64,000 nucleotides of DNA from Acetobacter senegalensis (GCF_001580995.1 NZ_LHZU01000136.1:1-64000); one strand, 5' to 3'; positions 45,790 through 58,169 are shown, numbered from the stretch's first letter. Translations and numbers: made by a program. The notes: generated by a model not told the origin, from the letters alone.

Positions 45790-47538
45790 TCAGCTAAATT
45801 TGAGCCTGCGATAAGCGTATTCTGAAAGTGGACGCCAGACCACCCAGTTCATGGCCATCACAAAAAGAGACATGATGACAACGCCAAGCGCCACCCGACT
45901 GGTAGAGCCTTCAACCGTAGCCTGAGCAATATAGCTACCAATTCCGTGCGCTTTGAGAGTTATATCGCCCCACTGCGCCATTTCTGAAGCAACGGCCGCA
46001 TTCCACGCCCCACCGGAAGCTGCCATCACACCAGTAAGATAATAAGGGATGATGCCTGGTAGCATAATCTTACGCCACCATAACATGCCGGAAACATTAA
46101 AATTGCGCCCTACTTCCAGCAATGCGCCGGGAAAGGAAGATGTGCCGCCAATAACATTGAACAGAATGTACCACTGAGCCCCCAGGATCATAAGCGGCGT
46201 CAACCAGATATCCGGCACGAGACCAAAGCGGATAATTCCAACCACAAAAATTGGGAAAAACAGATTGGCGGGAAAGGCAGCGCAATATTGCACAACAAGT
46301 TGAGCGCGTCGCGCTCGTGCAGAATCAAGCCCAAGCCAGACGCCCATAGGCACCCAGATAATCGAGGCCAGACAGACCATGCTCACCACACGCAACAGGG
46401 TGATGCATCCCAACATAAAAACATGAAGAATTTGCCTCGATGTGTAGAATGCCGAGGCATAAGTGCCTGCCTGCTCTAATGCAGCAAGCAAGATAACAGC
46501 CCACACGCTCCACCATAACCAGCGAGCAGCCACCGGCTGCCCTTGCTGTGAGGACGGCCTGAATCGCCCCCCCAACGGCAAGGTTCCCAGTTTTCTGGCC
46601 ACACCCAAAATCATATCCCCAAGTAAACTCAAAAGCCGCGTATGACGCAGCGTTCTGAGTATCCACGGTTCTGGGACGCTCGCTGTCGATGGGCCGGCTT
46701 CCAGACGGAAGCGCGTCGCCCAAGAAGCCAAAGGTCGGAATACGATCTGATCATAGGCAAGGATAACCAGAAGCATTGCTACGATCGCGGCAAGAACCGC
46801 CCAAATATTACGCTGGGTGATAGCCACCCCCACGTAAGAGCCGATCCCCGGCAGCACAATGTGGGTATTTCCCACAGTAATGGTCTCTGAATAGACAACC
46901 ATAAACCACCCGCCAGCCATGGACATCATGGAGTTCCACACCAGCGACGGAACAGCACATGGCACTTCCAACCGCCAGAATTTTTGCCAGCTTGTCAGCC
47001 CAAAACAGCGTGCGGCTTCCTCCAGTTCATCAGGCACATTCTTGAGAGACTGATACATGCCCAAAGCCAAATTCCAGGCCTGGCTGGTGAAAATGGTGAA
47101 AATGGCGGCAAATTCAGCCCCAAGCACCCGTCCCGGAAACAGTCCAAGGAAAAAGGTCACGGTGAAAGTCAGAAAGCCAAGAATAGGGACAGACTGCAAG
47201 ACATCCAGCAAAGGGATGAGCACCTGCTCCGCCCGACGGTTCTTGGCGGCCAGTGTGGCGTAAGAAAATGTAAAAACAAGGGAAAGCGCTAAGGCCGCAA
47301 ACATCCGCAACGTTGTACGAAGCGCATAGCCCGGCAGATAAGCAACATTCAGATGGAGGGGCGCCATGGTGGGAGAAGAAAGGGGCGCAAGCATGTGTCG
47401 CACCGAATTCCCAACCAGGATGGCAACCCCAACCACACACACCAGCAAGAGCGCATCAAGGCTATTCAGATGGCGGACGGAAAGGGAAGAAAAAGATGCT
47501 TGGGGTCTAAAAGAAGTCTCGGGTTTGGTCGCCGTCAT
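45790..47538 (-). CDS. ABC transporter permease, two fused permease domains
   Basis: Inner membrane protein of 582 residues with two BPD_transp_1 domains in one chain (about 30-290 and 340-580), each with around six helices. The first EAA loop is clear: [23 protein letters not shown]. The second is [25 protein letters not shown]. Single-domain permeases of the SsuC/NrtB family normally work as homodimers, so the fused form replaces the dimer. The start overlaps the dut stop by four bases (ATGA), which ties the transporter to the ubiE-coaBC-dut transcript. The substrate is unknown; no SBP gene is present. Confidence 0.83.
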   Translation of the reverse strand: MTATKPETSFRPQASFSSLSVRHLNSLDALLLVCVVGVAILVGNSVRHMLAPLSSPTMAPLHLNVAYLPGYALRTTLRMFAALALSLVFTFSYATLAAKNRRAEQVLIPLLDVLQSVPILGFLTFTVTFFLGLFPGRVLGAEFAAIFTIFTSQAWNLALGMYQSLKNVPDELEEAARCFGLTSWQKFWRLEVPCAVPSLVWNSMMSMAGGWFMVVYSETITVGNTHIVLPGIGSYVGVAITQRNIWAVLAAIVAMLLVILAYDQIVFRPLASWATRFRLEAGPSTASVPEPWILRTLRHTRLLSLLGDMILGVARKLGTLPLGGRFRPSSQQGQPVAARWLWWSVWAVILLAALEQAGTYASAFYTSRQILHVFMLGCITLLRVVSMVCLASIIWVPMGVWLGLDSARARRAQLVVQYCAAFPANLFFPIFVVGIIRFGLVPDIWLTPLMILGAQWYILFNVIGGTSSFPGALLEVGRNFNVSGMLWWRKIMLPGIIPYYLTGVMAASGGAWNAAVASEMAQWGDITLKAHGIGSYIAQATVEGSTSRVALGVVIMSLFVMAMNWVVWRPLSEYAYRRLKFS

Positions 47539-48014
47539 GGCAAACCTGTTCCTGTACTGCCAAAGCCACCGCTACCGCGTTCTGTTTCATCCAATTCAGC
47601 GCATTCAGCCCATGACACACGCTCCACGGGGGCAATGACGGCCTGGGCAATACGCATACCGCGTTCAACCGTAAAAGCCCGCTCGCCCGCATTGAGCATG
47701 ATCACCCCGACTTCTCCGCGATAATCCTCATCTATGGTGCCAGGAGAATTGGGAAGAATAATTCCGTGCTTGAGCGCCAAACCGGAGCGGGGACGAACCT
47801 GTAATTCGTAACCAGGAGGGAGAGCAATACGCAGCCCGGTCGGCACCAGAGCACGCCCCCCAGGCGGTAGTGTGACAGGCTCTTCAACCGCTGCCACAAG
47901 ATCCATACCTGCAGCCCCGGCTGTCGCGTAGGAAGGAAGAGGAAGATCCTGAGCATGCGCAAGGCGCTGAACCCGCACTGTAAGGCCGGTATTCCGGGAA
48001 TCAGGTGCGGGCAT
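47535..48014 (-). CDS. dut: Deoxyuridine 5'-triphosphate nucleotidohydrolase
   Basis: Hydrolyses dUTP to dUMP and pyrophosphate, keeping uracil out of DNA and feeding thymidylate synthesis; homotrimer. The product has 159 residues. The five family motifs are present: AAGMDLVAA (1), [12 protein letters not shown] (2), [13 protein letters not shown] (3), [10 protein letters not shown] (4) and the glycine-rich [10 protein letters not shown] (5) at the C-terminus. It lies 20 bases behind coaBC on the minus strand. The first 20 residues are a polar extension. Confidence 0.96.
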   Translation of the reverse strand: MPAPDSRNTGLTVRVQRLAHAQDLPLPSYATAGAAGMDLVAAVEEPVTLPPGGRALVPTGLRIALPPGYELQVRPRSGLALKHGIILPNSPGTIDEDYRGEVGVIMLNAGERAFTVERGMRIAQAVIAPVERVSWAECAELDETERGSGGFGSTGTGLP

Positions 48015-48034
48015 TTATGTACTCCATCTGTGGT

Positions 48035-49273
48035 TTAGAAATCAGATTTACTACAAAACCAATCTGAAATGGAGAGGGCAAGCCTGCACGCCACCTCTTC
48101 TTTTGTCATGCGTGGCCAGTATTCAACACCATCTTGCGTTATGAGCAGAATCTGGTTTTCGAGGCCACCCATCACATTGGCAGCCGGACTGACGTCGTTC
48201 GCAACAATCCAGTCACACCCTTTGCGTGCCCGTTTGGCGATAGCATAGGATTCCACGTTTTCCGTCTCGGCCGCGAACCCTACAACGAGACGCGGCCGAG
48301 AGGCGGATGGCATGGAAAGATCAGCAAGAATGTCTGGATTGGCCACCAGAGAAAGCGGCGCAGGCACATCGCTACGGTCTTTCTTTTTCATCTTCTGGTT
48401 CGCTTCGGAAGCAGGCCGCCAGTCAGCCACTGCCGCCGTGCAAACAGCAATGTCCTGAGGTGGAAGCCCCATGACGGTCGCCTGCATATCGCGGGCAGTT
48501 TCACAGGGAATCACCTCAACCCCTGCCGGAGCCCGTAATTCCGTTGGTCCACTGACTAATGTGACATCCGCACCCAAATCAGCCAAGGCATCCGCTATGG
48601 CGTAACCTTGCCGACCCGACGAGCGATTTGCCAGATAACGGACGGGATCAAGCGGTTCATGCGTTGGTCCTGCCGTGACCACCACTTTCTTTCCCGCCAG
48701 AGGAGTTTCCTCTTGCCGCGCACGCTGCCGGAAAAAACCGATTACCGCATCCATTACATCGTTCGGCTCAGCCATACGTCCGGGCCCAAATTCTCCACAG
48801 GCCATCGGCCCTTCTACAGGAGGGACCATGATTACGCCTCGCTGGGCCAACACTGTCAGATTTGCTTGTGTCGCAGCATGGCTCCACATACGCACGTTCA
48901 TGGCGGGAGCGATCATGACAGGCGCATCTGTTGCCAGAAGAACCGTACTGGCCAGATCATCCGCCAAACCATGAGCCATTTTTGCCAGCAGATTAGCTGA
49001 GGCAGGACATACCACGATAAGATCAGAGGAGCGGGAGAGGGCAATGTGCCCCATTTCCTGCTCGGCTGTCAGCGAAAATAGGGCGGTATGTACAGGTTGC
49101 CCCGTCAGGGCCTGAAGGGTGAGGGGAGTAACAAACTGGCTCCCCCCGTCGGTAAGCACACAACGCACCTGCACATTCGCCAACATGAGCAGCCGTATCA
49201 ATTCCGGCACCTTGAATGCCGCAATGCTTCCGCTCACAACCAGCAAGACGGAACGACGAGGCTGCTCGGTCAT
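48035..49273 (-). CDS. coaBC: Bifunctional phosphopantothenoylcysteine decarboxylase/synthetase CoaBC
   Basis: Two consecutive steps of coenzyme A synthesis: CTP-dependent coupling of cysteine to phosphopantothenate (CoaB) and FMN-dependent decarboxylation (CoaC). 412 residues from ATG 49273; a TTG at 49291 would overlap ubiE. The CoaC part (about 10-185) has VLLVVSGSIAAFKVPELIRL, the catalytic His in MGHIALSRSSDLIVVCPASANL, and PAMNVRMW and GPMACGEFGPGRM, with the substrate-clamp cysteine. The CoaB part (about 195-405) has VVVTAGPTHEPLDPVRYLANRSSGRQG-type sequence and ADWRPA, NPDILADL. It starts five bases behind ubiE, so the genes are coupled. Confidence 0.95.
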   Translation of the reverse strand: MTEQPRRSVLLVVSGSIAAFKVPELIRLLMLANVQVRCVLTDGGSQFVTPLTLQALTGQPVHTALFSLTAEQEMGHIALSRSSDLIVVCPASANLLAKMAHGLADDLASTVLLATDAPVMIAPAMNVRMWSHAATQANLTVLAQRGVIMVPPVEGPMACGEFGPGRMAEPNDVMDAVIGFFRQRARQEETPLAGKKVVVTAGPTHEPLDPVRYLANRSSGRQGYAIADALADLGADVTLVSGPTELRAPAGVEVIPCETARDMQATVMGLPPQDIAVCTAAVADWRPASEANQKMKKKDRSDVPAPLSLVANPDILADLSMPSASRPRLVVGFAAETENVESYAIAKRARKGCDWIVANDVSPAANVMGGLENQILLITQDGVEYWPRMTKEEVACRLALSISDWFCSKSDF

Positions 49274-49278
49274 GCTGC

Positions 49279-50067
49279 TTACAGACGCCAACCAGAATGG
49301 ATGGCGGCAATACCTCCCGAGAGCGACTGGTAGCGAACATGGGAGAGGCCAGCTTCGCGGAACATATCCGCCAATGTTTCCTGATCAGGGAACATACGGA
49401 TGCTCTCTGCCAAATACTGATAGCTTTCACGGTCCTTGGCTACCAAATTCCCCATAGCGGGAAGAACCTTGAAGGACCACGCATCATAAATAGGAGAGAG
49501 CGCAGCCACCTGAACGCGCGAGAACTCAAGGCACATAAAACGCCCACCGGGCCGCAGAACGCGCCGCGCCTCACGAATAACAGCCAGCTTATCTGTGCAG
49601 TTCCGGAGCCCGAACGCAATTGAAACGCGGTCCACAGACATATCCTTGAGCGGTATCGCCTCCGCATCAACCACACAAAAGGACAAATCGGACACGAACC
49701 CGCGGCTCACCGCACGATCCCGCCCAACTGCCAGCATACTGGCGTTGATGTCCGTCATAATAGCTGGGCCGCCGCCGCCTTTGAGCCAGCCGAAAGTGAT
49801 GTCGCCTGTGCCGCCAGCCAGATCCAGCAGGGACAGCCCCGGCTGAGGGCCAAGTTCCGTCACGAATATCCGTTTCCAGACACGATGGATGCCCAGGGAC
49901 ATCAAATCGTTCATCACATCGTATTTCCCCGCCACGCTATCAAATACGGCGCGAACGAGGGGCTTTTTTTCTTCCTTGCGAACAGAACGGAAACCAAAAT
50001 CAGTTTCTTCAGCATGCACGGCGGAAGACTCAGGGGAGGGCGCAAAGCTATTGTCGGTCATGGCCAT
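49279..50067 (-). CDS. ubiE: Ubiquinone/menaquinone C-methyltransferase UbiE
   Basis: SAM-dependent C-methylation in ubiquinone synthesis (and menaquinone where made). The product has 262 residues with a 30-residue tail before the core. Motifs: VFDSVAGKYDVMNDLMSLGIHRVWKR, LLDLAGGTGDITF (motif I), RVSIAFGLRNCTD and LEFSRVQVAALSPIYDAWSF. The start is ATG 50067, with a second ATG at 50061. It is divergent from mutM with 23 bases between them, a pairing common in alphaproteobacteria. There ubiB usually stands between ubiE and coaBC; here it is absent. Confidence 0.95.
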   Translation of the reverse strand: MAMTDNSFAPSPESSAVHAEETDFGFRSVRKEEKKPLVRAVFDSVAGKYDVMNDLMSLGIHRVWKRIFVTELGPQPGLSLLDLAGGTGDITFGWLKGGGGPAIMTDINASMLAVGRDRAVSRGFVSDLSFCVVDAEAIPLKDMSVDRVSIAFGLRNCTDKLAVIREARRVLRPGGRFMCLEFSRVQVAALSPIYDAWSFKVLPAMGNLVAKDRESYQYLAESIRMFPDQETLADMFREAGLSHVRYQSLSGGIAAIHSGWRL

Positions 50068-50090
50068 ACCCTATACCCTGCTTTTTACTC

Positions 50091-50930
50091 ATGCCGGAAC
50101 TCCCTGAAGTCGAAACCGTGATGCGTGGTATGCAGATTGCTCTGCAAGGCCGCGTCATTCAAACCGCCATCATTCGCAGATATGATCTGCGATGGCGGAT
50201 TTCCGCCGATTTTTCTCAACGTATATCTGGACGCAAGGTTATAGGCTTTCGCCGTCGCGGAAAATATATTCTCATGCGGCTGGCGGGAGATCTGTCCGTT
50301 ATCCTGCATTTGGGTATGTCCGGACGCATAGTTCTCGATTCTGATAAGGCACCAGTGCCTCACGAGCATGTGGTGCTTGTTACTGATGACGGAAAAAGAT
50401 GCGCCTTTGTTGATCCAAGGCGTTTTGGGATGATCGACGTTCTGCCGACGCCTATGGAGGACACATACCGCCTGCTCGCAGGAATGGGACCCGAACCGCT
50501 AGACGCCGACTTTTCCTCTTCAACGCTGGAAAATGGCCTCGCGCGCAAAAACGCCTCCATAAAAACGGTTTTGCTTGACCAGAAGATCGTTGCCGGACTG
50601 GGAAATATTTATGTGTGTGAAGCACTGTTCCGCGCTGGCATTCACCCTGAAACACCTGCTGGCACGCTTAAGAAGAAGCAGATCAGACTTCTACATGGAG
50701 CCATCCAGAGTGTCCTGACAGAAGCCATTGCCGCAGGCGGTTCCAGCCTGAAGGACTATGTCAGGCCCGAAGGTGGTCTGGGCTATTTTCAGCACGCATG
50801 GAAGGTTTATGCCCGTAAGGGACAGGCATGCCCGGACTGCCCGGGACTTCCTGAATGTGAAGGCGTGCAGCATATGACCCAGGCAGGACGCTCCACCTTT
50901 TTCTGCCCCCTTCATCAGGGAAAAAGGTAA
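50091..50930 (+). CDS. mutM: Formamidopyrimidine-DNA glycosylase MutM (Fpg)
   Basis: Excises 8-oxoguanine and formamidopyrimidines and cuts the strand by beta,delta-elimination. The product has 279 residues. The N-terminal PELPEVETV carries catalytic Pro2 and Glu3, RGKYILMRL contains the conserved Lys, and HLGMSG, DPRRFGM and [19 protein letters not shown] (H2TH) follow. The C-terminal zinc finger is unusual: CPDC, then [10 protein letters not shown], then FFCPLH, so the fourth ligand is His instead of the usual Cys and the loop is lengthened with an extra Cys. Zinc binding is probably kept (C3H). GTG or other starts are not needed; ATG 50091 begins MPELPE. Confidence 0.95.
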   Translation: MPELPEVETVMRGMQIALQGRVIQTAIIRRYDLRWRISADFSQRISGRKVIGFRRRGKYILMRLAGDLSVILHLGMSGRIVLDSDKAPVPHEHVVLVTDDGKRCAFVDPRRFGMIDVLPTPMEDTYRLLAGMGPEPLDADFSSSTLENGLARKNASIKTVLLDQKIVAGLGNIYVCEALFRAGIHPETPAGTLKKKQIRLLHGAIQSVLTEAIAAGGSSLKDYVRPEGGLGYFQHAWKVYARKGQACPDCPGLPECEGVQHMTQAGRSTFFCPLHQGKR

Positions 50931-50958
50931 TTTCCACAGCACTTCCCTGCGAAGATAC

Positions 50959-50987
50959 TTGACTGCGCCTACCTCTCTGGATTACAG
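50959..50987 (+). promoter_or_regulatory. Candidate promoter of rpsT
   Basis: TTGACT, 17 bases, TTACAG lie about 75 bases before the rpsT start; the -35 box is good, the -10 box poor (a shift of one base gives TACAGC). A GCCG/CGGC hairpin followed by TTTTTT stands between it and the gene, a place where the S20 leader could be regulated. Confidence 0.35.
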
Positions 50988-51060
50988 CACCGCTACTCTT
51001 TTGGCCGACGTGGTTTTGCCGCGACGGCGCTCATTTTTTGTGCTGGACAGAATAGAACAC

Positions 51061-51330
51061 ATGGCGAATATCGCTTCAGCGCGTAAGCGCATCCGGCAGA
51101 CCGCTAAGCGGACTGCCCGCAACACTGCTCGCAAGTCTCGTATGCGTACCTTCATCAAGAAGGTGGAAACTGCAATTGCGGCTGGCAATCAGGAAGAAGC
51201 TCGCGAAGCTCTGCGCCTGGCCCAGCCGGAAATCCAGCGCGCAGCAACCAAGGGTGTTGTTCATCACAACACTGTGGCCCGCAAGATTTCCCGCCTCTCC
51301 GCCCGCGTTAAAGCTCTGGCCTCTGCCTAA
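51061..51330 (+). CDS. rpsT: 30S ribosomal protein S20
   Basis: Primary 16S rRNA-binding protein, 89 residues, very basic and helical. [20 protein letters not shown] is the standard N-terminus and fixes ATG 51061; the open frame upstream to 50959 is chance. The C-terminus [20 protein letters not shown] is also canonical. It lies between mutM and dnaA and is closed by a strong terminator, so it is expressed on its own. No clear Shine-Dalgarno sequence is seen; GAAC ACATGG precedes the start. Confidence 0.97.
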   Translation: MANIASARKRIRQTAKRTARNTARKSRMRTFIKKVETAIAAGNQEEAREALRLAQPEIQRAATKGVVHHNTVARKISRLSARVKALASA

Positions 51331-51369
51331 GCTTTAACGGGCCATTGCGGCCTTATTTCTTGCGCTTTG

Positions 51370-51409
51370 ACAAAGCCGAATCATCGTTAGGTGGTTCGGC
51401 TTTGTCTTT
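51370..51409 (+). terminator. Intrinsic terminator behind rpsT
   Basis: ACAAAGCCGAA (51370-51380) and TTCGGCTTTGT (51395-51405) form a perfect 11-base stem, followed by CTTTG. A smaller GGCC-attgc-GGCC hairpin lies just before it. Confidence 0.8.
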
Positions 51410-51661
51410 GTACACCACGCAGTCCAGCATGGCTGAAATGATCGGGCAAAAAGGTAGATTTTCGTTGCCCGAGCGTGAGCCTTACATTAGTTTCGGCAGA
51501 TAGTCTCAACGCAGGAACAGCGTGCTGTCTGCCTGTCTGGCCGCCTTGTTTCAAAGCGGCATGAGATTTGCCGGAAAAGGCTGCCTGGTTGTCGCGCAAG
51601 CGGCACCCTTATCGTAAATCATGCGCGGCCAACCGCGTTTTATGACCGCTCGGGAGCATAG
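51410..51661 (+). other. dnaA upstream region
   Basis: With the terminator before it, this is part of a 331-base gene-free gap between rpsT and dnaA. I looked for DnaA boxes (TTATNCACA and complement), an AT-rich unwinding element and tandem repeats and see none, so it does not look like the replication origin. It presumably carries the dnaA promoter, which I cannot place with confidence. Confidence 0.4.
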
Positions 51662-53104
51662 ATGACAATCGGAGTGGACGATGATGAAAGCGCCTTCTCA
51701 CGCATGGATGACAGCAAGGCTGTTGAGGAGTCATGGCTTCGCATCTGCTCAAAGCTGAAAGGGGAGGTCGGCGAGGTTGAATATCGCACCTGGTTGACCA
51801 AGATTGCGCTCGGCCCGATTGATGGCGACGAAATCACTCTGCTTCTGCCTACCCGCTTCCTGCGTGACTGGGTTCGCAGCCAATACGGTGACCGGCTAAG
51901 CGAGTTATGGAATCAGGAAATCTCCTCCATCCGCCGTGTCGAGCTTCAGGTCGCTCGCCCCGGAGATCCGGTCGCGCCCCCCATCATGCTGGATGAACAG
52001 GTCTCATCAACAGCACCTACGATGGCTGCTGGCAATGACACGGAAGAAGCGCCGCGCAACCCACCAGAAGTCAAGAGCGACATTGTCGCATCGCTGGATA
52101 CACGCTTTACGTTTGATACGTTCGTCGTCGGCAAGCCGAATGAATTTGCCTATGCTTGCGCACGGCGTGTTGCAGAAAAACCATCCAGTGTCGGGTTCAA
52201 TCCGCTGTTTCTTTACGGCGGTGTGGGCTTGGGCAAAACGCACCTGATGCACGCCATAGGTGCCGAACTGCTTCAGCGCGGAAACGTTTCTGTTGCCTAT
52301 ATGTCGGCAGAAAAGTTCATGTACCGCTTTATTGCCGCCATCCGTTCGCAATCCACCATGGAATTCAAGGAGCAACTCCGCTCTGTGGATGTCCTGATGA
52401 TTGACGATCTGCAGTTTCTGATCGGCAAGGACAACACGCAGGAAGAGTTCTTCCACACATTTAACGCCTTGGTGGATGCGGGCCGCCAGATTGTGGTCTC
52501 AGCAGATAAATCCCCCTCTGATCTGTCCGGCCTTGAAGACCGGCTGCGCACCCGGCTTGGCTGCGGTATGGTGGCCGATATTCACGCCACAACCTTTGAA
52601 TTGCGTATTTCCATTCTGGAAGCCAAGGCCGCAGCATCCGGTGTTGTTGTGCCAGCAAAAGTCCTGGAATTTCTGGCACATAAAATTACGTCTAACGTGC
52701 GGGAACTGGAAGGCGCTCTTAACCGCCTGATTGCCCATGCCAATCTGTTTGGACGGCCCGTAACGCTGGAAGCGACGCAGGATGTGCTCCATGACATCCT
52801 CAAGGCACATGATCGTCGGGTTACAATTGAAGAAATTCAGAAGAAAGTGGCGGAGCACTGGAACATCCGCCTGACGGACATGTCCTCCGCTCGTCGCGCC
52901 CGCGCCGTAGCACGGCCGCGACAGGTGGCGATGTACCTTGCCAAGCAATTAACCAGCCGGTCATTGCCTGAAATCGGCCGTAAGTTCGGTAATCGCGATC
53001 ATACAACGGTCATGCACGCCGTCTCACGCGTTGCCGAACTCATGGAGCGGGATGCGGCATTCGCTGAAGATGTGGAGTTGATGCGGCGCATGTTGGAGAG
53101 CTGA
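51662..53104 (+). CDS. dnaA: Chromosomal replication initiator DnaA
   Basis: AAA+ initiator that binds DnaA boxes and opens the origin. The product has 480 residues. Domain I (about 20-95; SWLRICSKLKGEVGEVEYRTWL), a short linker domain II, and the AAA+ domain with FLYGGVGLGKTHLMHAIG (Walker A), VLMIDDLQFLIGKDNTQEEF (Walker B) and the GLEDRLRTRLGCGM box. Domain IV ends with RQVAMYLAKQLTSRSLPEIG and the signature GNRDHTTVMHAV. ATG 51662 has GGGAG seven bases upstream. dnaN, recF and gyrB follow in the widely conserved order. Confidence 0.97.
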   Translation: MTIGVDDDESAFSRMDDSKAVEESWLRICSKLKGEVGEVEYRTWLTKIALGPIDGDEITLLLPTRFLRDWVRSQYGDRLSELWNQEISSIRRVELQVARPGDPVAPPIMLDEQVSSTAPTMAAGNDTEEAPRNPPEVKSDIVASLDTRFTFDTFVVGKPNEFAYACARRVAEKPSSVGFNPLFLYGGVGLGKTHLMHAIGAELLQRGNVSVAYMSAEKFMYRFIAAIRSQSTMEFKEQLRSVDVLMIDDLQFLIGKDNTQEEFFHTFNALVDAGRQIVVSADKSPSDLSGLEDRLRTRLGCGMVADIHATTFELRISILEAKAAASGVVVPAKVLEFLAHKITSNVRELEGALNRLIAHANLFGRPVTLEATQDVLHDILKAHDRRVTIEEIQKKVAEHWNIRLTDMSSARRARAVARPRQVAMYLAKQLTSRSLPEIGRKFGNRDHTTVMHAVSRVAELMERDAAFAEDVELMRRMLES

Positions 53105-53248
53105 TTTTTCAGATTTTTCCGGTGGTTGCAGCTTTATTTGCAGTCCACGAGGATTGACTGATTTGAGCCGGCTGATAGGTTTTGGCGGAATGATTTTCAG
53201 GCTCCCATGAATTCCCGCCGGGGGCTGGCACGCAGGGAAGAGGCATAG

Positions 53249-54373
53249 ATGAAGTTTTCGGCTGAGCGCGCAACACTGCTCAAGGCTTTGGCGCATATCC
53301 AGAGTGTAGCGGAAAAGCGCAATACCATTCCGATCCTTGCCAATGTCCTCATTCATGCGGTAGATGGCCAGCTGAGCCTGAAGGCAACCGACATGGAAAT
53401 CGAGGTGGTGGAGGTCATTCCCGCCACCATCAAACGGGAAGGGGCGACAACAGCCCCCGCTGCAGTGCTTTACGAAATTGTCCGCAAATTGCCGGATAAC
53501 GTGCTGGTTGAACTTGATCAGGCAGACGGCGACACGCCTTTGCAATTGCGGGCGGATCGCTACGCAACCCGACTGAACGTTCTGAGCGTGGACGATTTCC
53601 CTTCCATGGGGGCCGGGGAGCTGCCGTGTCGGTTCAAGCTGAACGCTGGCGTTCTCCGTTCTCTGATCGATAGGACGCGTTTCGCCATTTCCACGGAAGA
53701 AACACGCTATTATCTGAACGGTATCTTTTTCCATGCAGCAGATGCGGATGGCGTTCCGCTGCTTCGTGCTGTGGCGACAGATGGACATCGCCTTGCCCGC
53801 GTTGAAACCGATTTGCCGGAAGGCGCAGCGGAGATGCCGGGCGTTATCATCCCGCGTAAAACGGTTGCCGAACTGCGCAAGTTGATTGATGAGGCGCCAG
53901 AAGAGATTGAAGTCGCTCTTTCTGAAACGCGCGTTCAATTCACAGCCGGTTCCATCATGCTGACATCCAAGCTGATTGACGGCACATTTCCGGAATATGA
54001 TCGCGTTATCCCCCGCAACAACAACCGTATCCTGCGCGTAGGGAAAAAGGATTTCTCTGATGCTGTAGCCCGTGTGGCTGCCATCAGTCAGGAACGGTCT
54101 CGTCCCGTTAAGCTCACGCTTGAGCCTGGCCTTTTGACACTTTCCGCCAGCAGCCCGGAGCAGGGTGTCGCCAAGGAAGAACTGGACGATAACCGCATTT
54201 CCTACGATGCTGAATCCTTGGAAATCGGTTTTCAGGCACGCTACCTGAACGACATAACTGATCAGGTAGAAAAAGAAGTAGAATTTGCCTTTTCGGATAG
54301 TGCTGCCCCGACCATTGTCCGGGATGTTGATAGCCCTTCAGCACTCTATGTGCTGATGCCCATGCGCGTCTGA
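53249..54373 (+). CDS. dnaN: DNA polymerase III beta subunit (sliding clamp)
   Basis: Ring-shaped clamp that tethers DNA polymerase III and other enzymes to DNA. The product has 374 residues in three repeated clamp domains of about 120 residues. Typical segments: MKFSAERATLLKALAHIQSV, NTIPILANVLIHA, VATDGHRLARVETDLP (domain 2) and IDGTFPEYDRVIP. The C-terminus VLMPMRV is the usual end. ATG 53249 has GAAGAGG upstream. The gap to dnaA is 144 bases, enough for a separate promoter. Confidence 0.97.
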   Translation: MKFSAERATLLKALAHIQSVAEKRNTIPILANVLIHAVDGQLSLKATDMEIEVVEVIPATIKREGATTAPAAVLYEIVRKLPDNVLVELDQADGDTPLQLRADRYATRLNVLSVDDFPSMGAGELPCRFKLNAGVLRSLIDRTRFAISTEETRYYLNGIFFHAADADGVPLLRAVATDGHRLARVETDLPEGAAEMPGVIIPRKTVAELRKLIDEAPEEIEVALSETRVQFTAGSIMLTSKLIDGTFPEYDRVIPRNNNRILRVGKKDFSDAVARVAAISQERSRPVKLTLEPGLLTLSASSPEQGVAKEELDDNRISYDAESLEIGFQARYLNDITDQVEKEVEFAFSDSAAPTIVRDVDSPSALYVLMPMRV

Positions 54374-54492
54374 TTATCCGCGTTACACCGCGCCATTGCA
54401 TGATCCTTCACAAAAGGGAAAAACGGCATTTGGCGCGGATACCTTGCAAGCGGATCCTCCTCCAGCATTCTGCTTTCTAGCTGGATCCGCCT

Positions 54493-55602
54493 ATGCCACG
54501 ACTTCTTAAGCTCACTCTCACCCATTTTCGGAACTATGACCGTCTGGTGTGGGAGCCAGATTGCCCGCTTGTTGTCCTGACAGGGGAAAACGGCAGCGGC
54601 AAAACCAACCTGCTAGAAGCTCTTTCCCTTCTTGCTCCCGGACGCGGCCTACGCAGGGCTCCCTTAACGGACCTTGGGCAGACTGGAACCTCAGAATGGG
54701 GTATTTCTGCCCGCGTCACCCAAGGTGAAGAAATCCTTGAATTGGGCACGGGAGTAACAGCCGGAAGTAACACCGCGAAACGCACCTATCTGCTTAACGG
54801 GCGGCCCGCCCGCACTCGGGGTATTATAGAAGATACCCTCTCGGCTGTTTGGATAACGCCTCAGATGGACCGCCTGTTCAGTGAAGGCGCATCAGGTCGG
54901 CGTCGTTTCCTGGACAGATTGGTCATGGGTGTCACACCAGATCACGCCAAACAGTTGCTAGCGTACGACCGCGCCATGACTCAACGTAACAAATTGCTCC
55001 AGACACGCTATTCCGAACAAAGCTGGTTAGCGGGCCTGGAAGCCTCCATGGCACGGCATGCCATAGCTGTGGCGGCAGCCCGCACTGATCTGGTGCAGCA
55101 GTTAAACCAGTTTTCTCAAACCAGCCTTGGGGCCTTTCCTGCATCGCGTCTGGTTCTGGAATGTGAACTGACACAGCAATTAGACCAACATCCTGCCTTA
55201 TGGGTGGAAGACTGGTTCAAGGAGCAACTCTCTTTAAGCCGGGAAGAAGACCGTGAACGAGGACGCACTGGCAGAGGAGCACATCGAAGCGATTTTTCGC
55301 TTTCAGATTTTGCAACAGGCCAACCAGCAGCCACAGCCAGCACAGGTCAGCAGAAATCCATGCTGCTCGGCATTGTTCTGGCTCATGCGCACCTGGTAAC
55401 AGACCACCGGGGCGCGCCGCCGCTACTTTTATTAGACGAACCTCTTGTCCATCTGGATGAAAAGCGACGCAACGCCTTGATGGAAAATCTCCGCTCTTTT
55501 GACACGACCACCATCCTGACCGGAACGGACACAGCGCCCTTTGCCCCGTTACGTGATGCAGCGCAGTTTATTTCTCTGAAAAATGGTGATTTTCTGCCAT
55601 AA
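54493..55602 (+). CDS. recF: DNA replication and repair protein RecF
   Basis: SMC-like ATPase that loads RecA at gaps with RecO and RecR. The product has 369 residues: LTLTHFRNYDRLVWEPD at the start, Walker A TGENGSGKTNLLEALSLL, the coiled-coil or lever region in the middle, the signature motif STGQQKSMLLGIVLAHA and Walker B LLLLDEPLVHLDEKRR. The D-loop and signature are intact, so an active ATPase is expected. It sits between dnaN and gyrB with gaps of 119 and 99 bases. Confidence 0.95.
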   Translation: MPRLLKLTLTHFRNYDRLVWEPDCPLVVLTGENGSGKTNLLEALSLLAPGRGLRRAPLTDLGQTGTSEWGISARVTQGEEILELGTGVTAGSNTAKRTYLLNGRPARTRGIIEDTLSAVWITPQMDRLFSEGASGRRRFLDRLVMGVTPDHAKQLLAYDRAMTQRNKLLQTRYSEQSWLAGLEASMARHAIAVAAARTDLVQQLNQFSQTSLGAFPASRLVLECELTQQLDQHPALWVEDWFKEQLSLSREEDRERGRTGRGAHRSDFSLSDFATGQPAATASTGQQKSMLLGIVLAHAHLVTDHRGAPPLLLLDEPLVHLDEKRRNALMENLRSFDTTTILTGTDTAPFAPLRDAAQFISLKNGDFLP

Positions 55603-58143
<2,541 letters not shown>

Positions 58144-58169
58144 AAGACTTACGGCATACTAAGCACAAC

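Noticed and set aside
50959-51060. Extended rpsT N-terminus from TTG 50959
   Set aside because: S20 proteins start at MANI; the upstream frame overlaps the predicted promoter.
51331-51661. Possible oriC next to dnaA
   Set aside because: No DnaA boxes, AT-rich unwinding region or repeats are visible; alphaproteobacterial origins often lie elsewhere.
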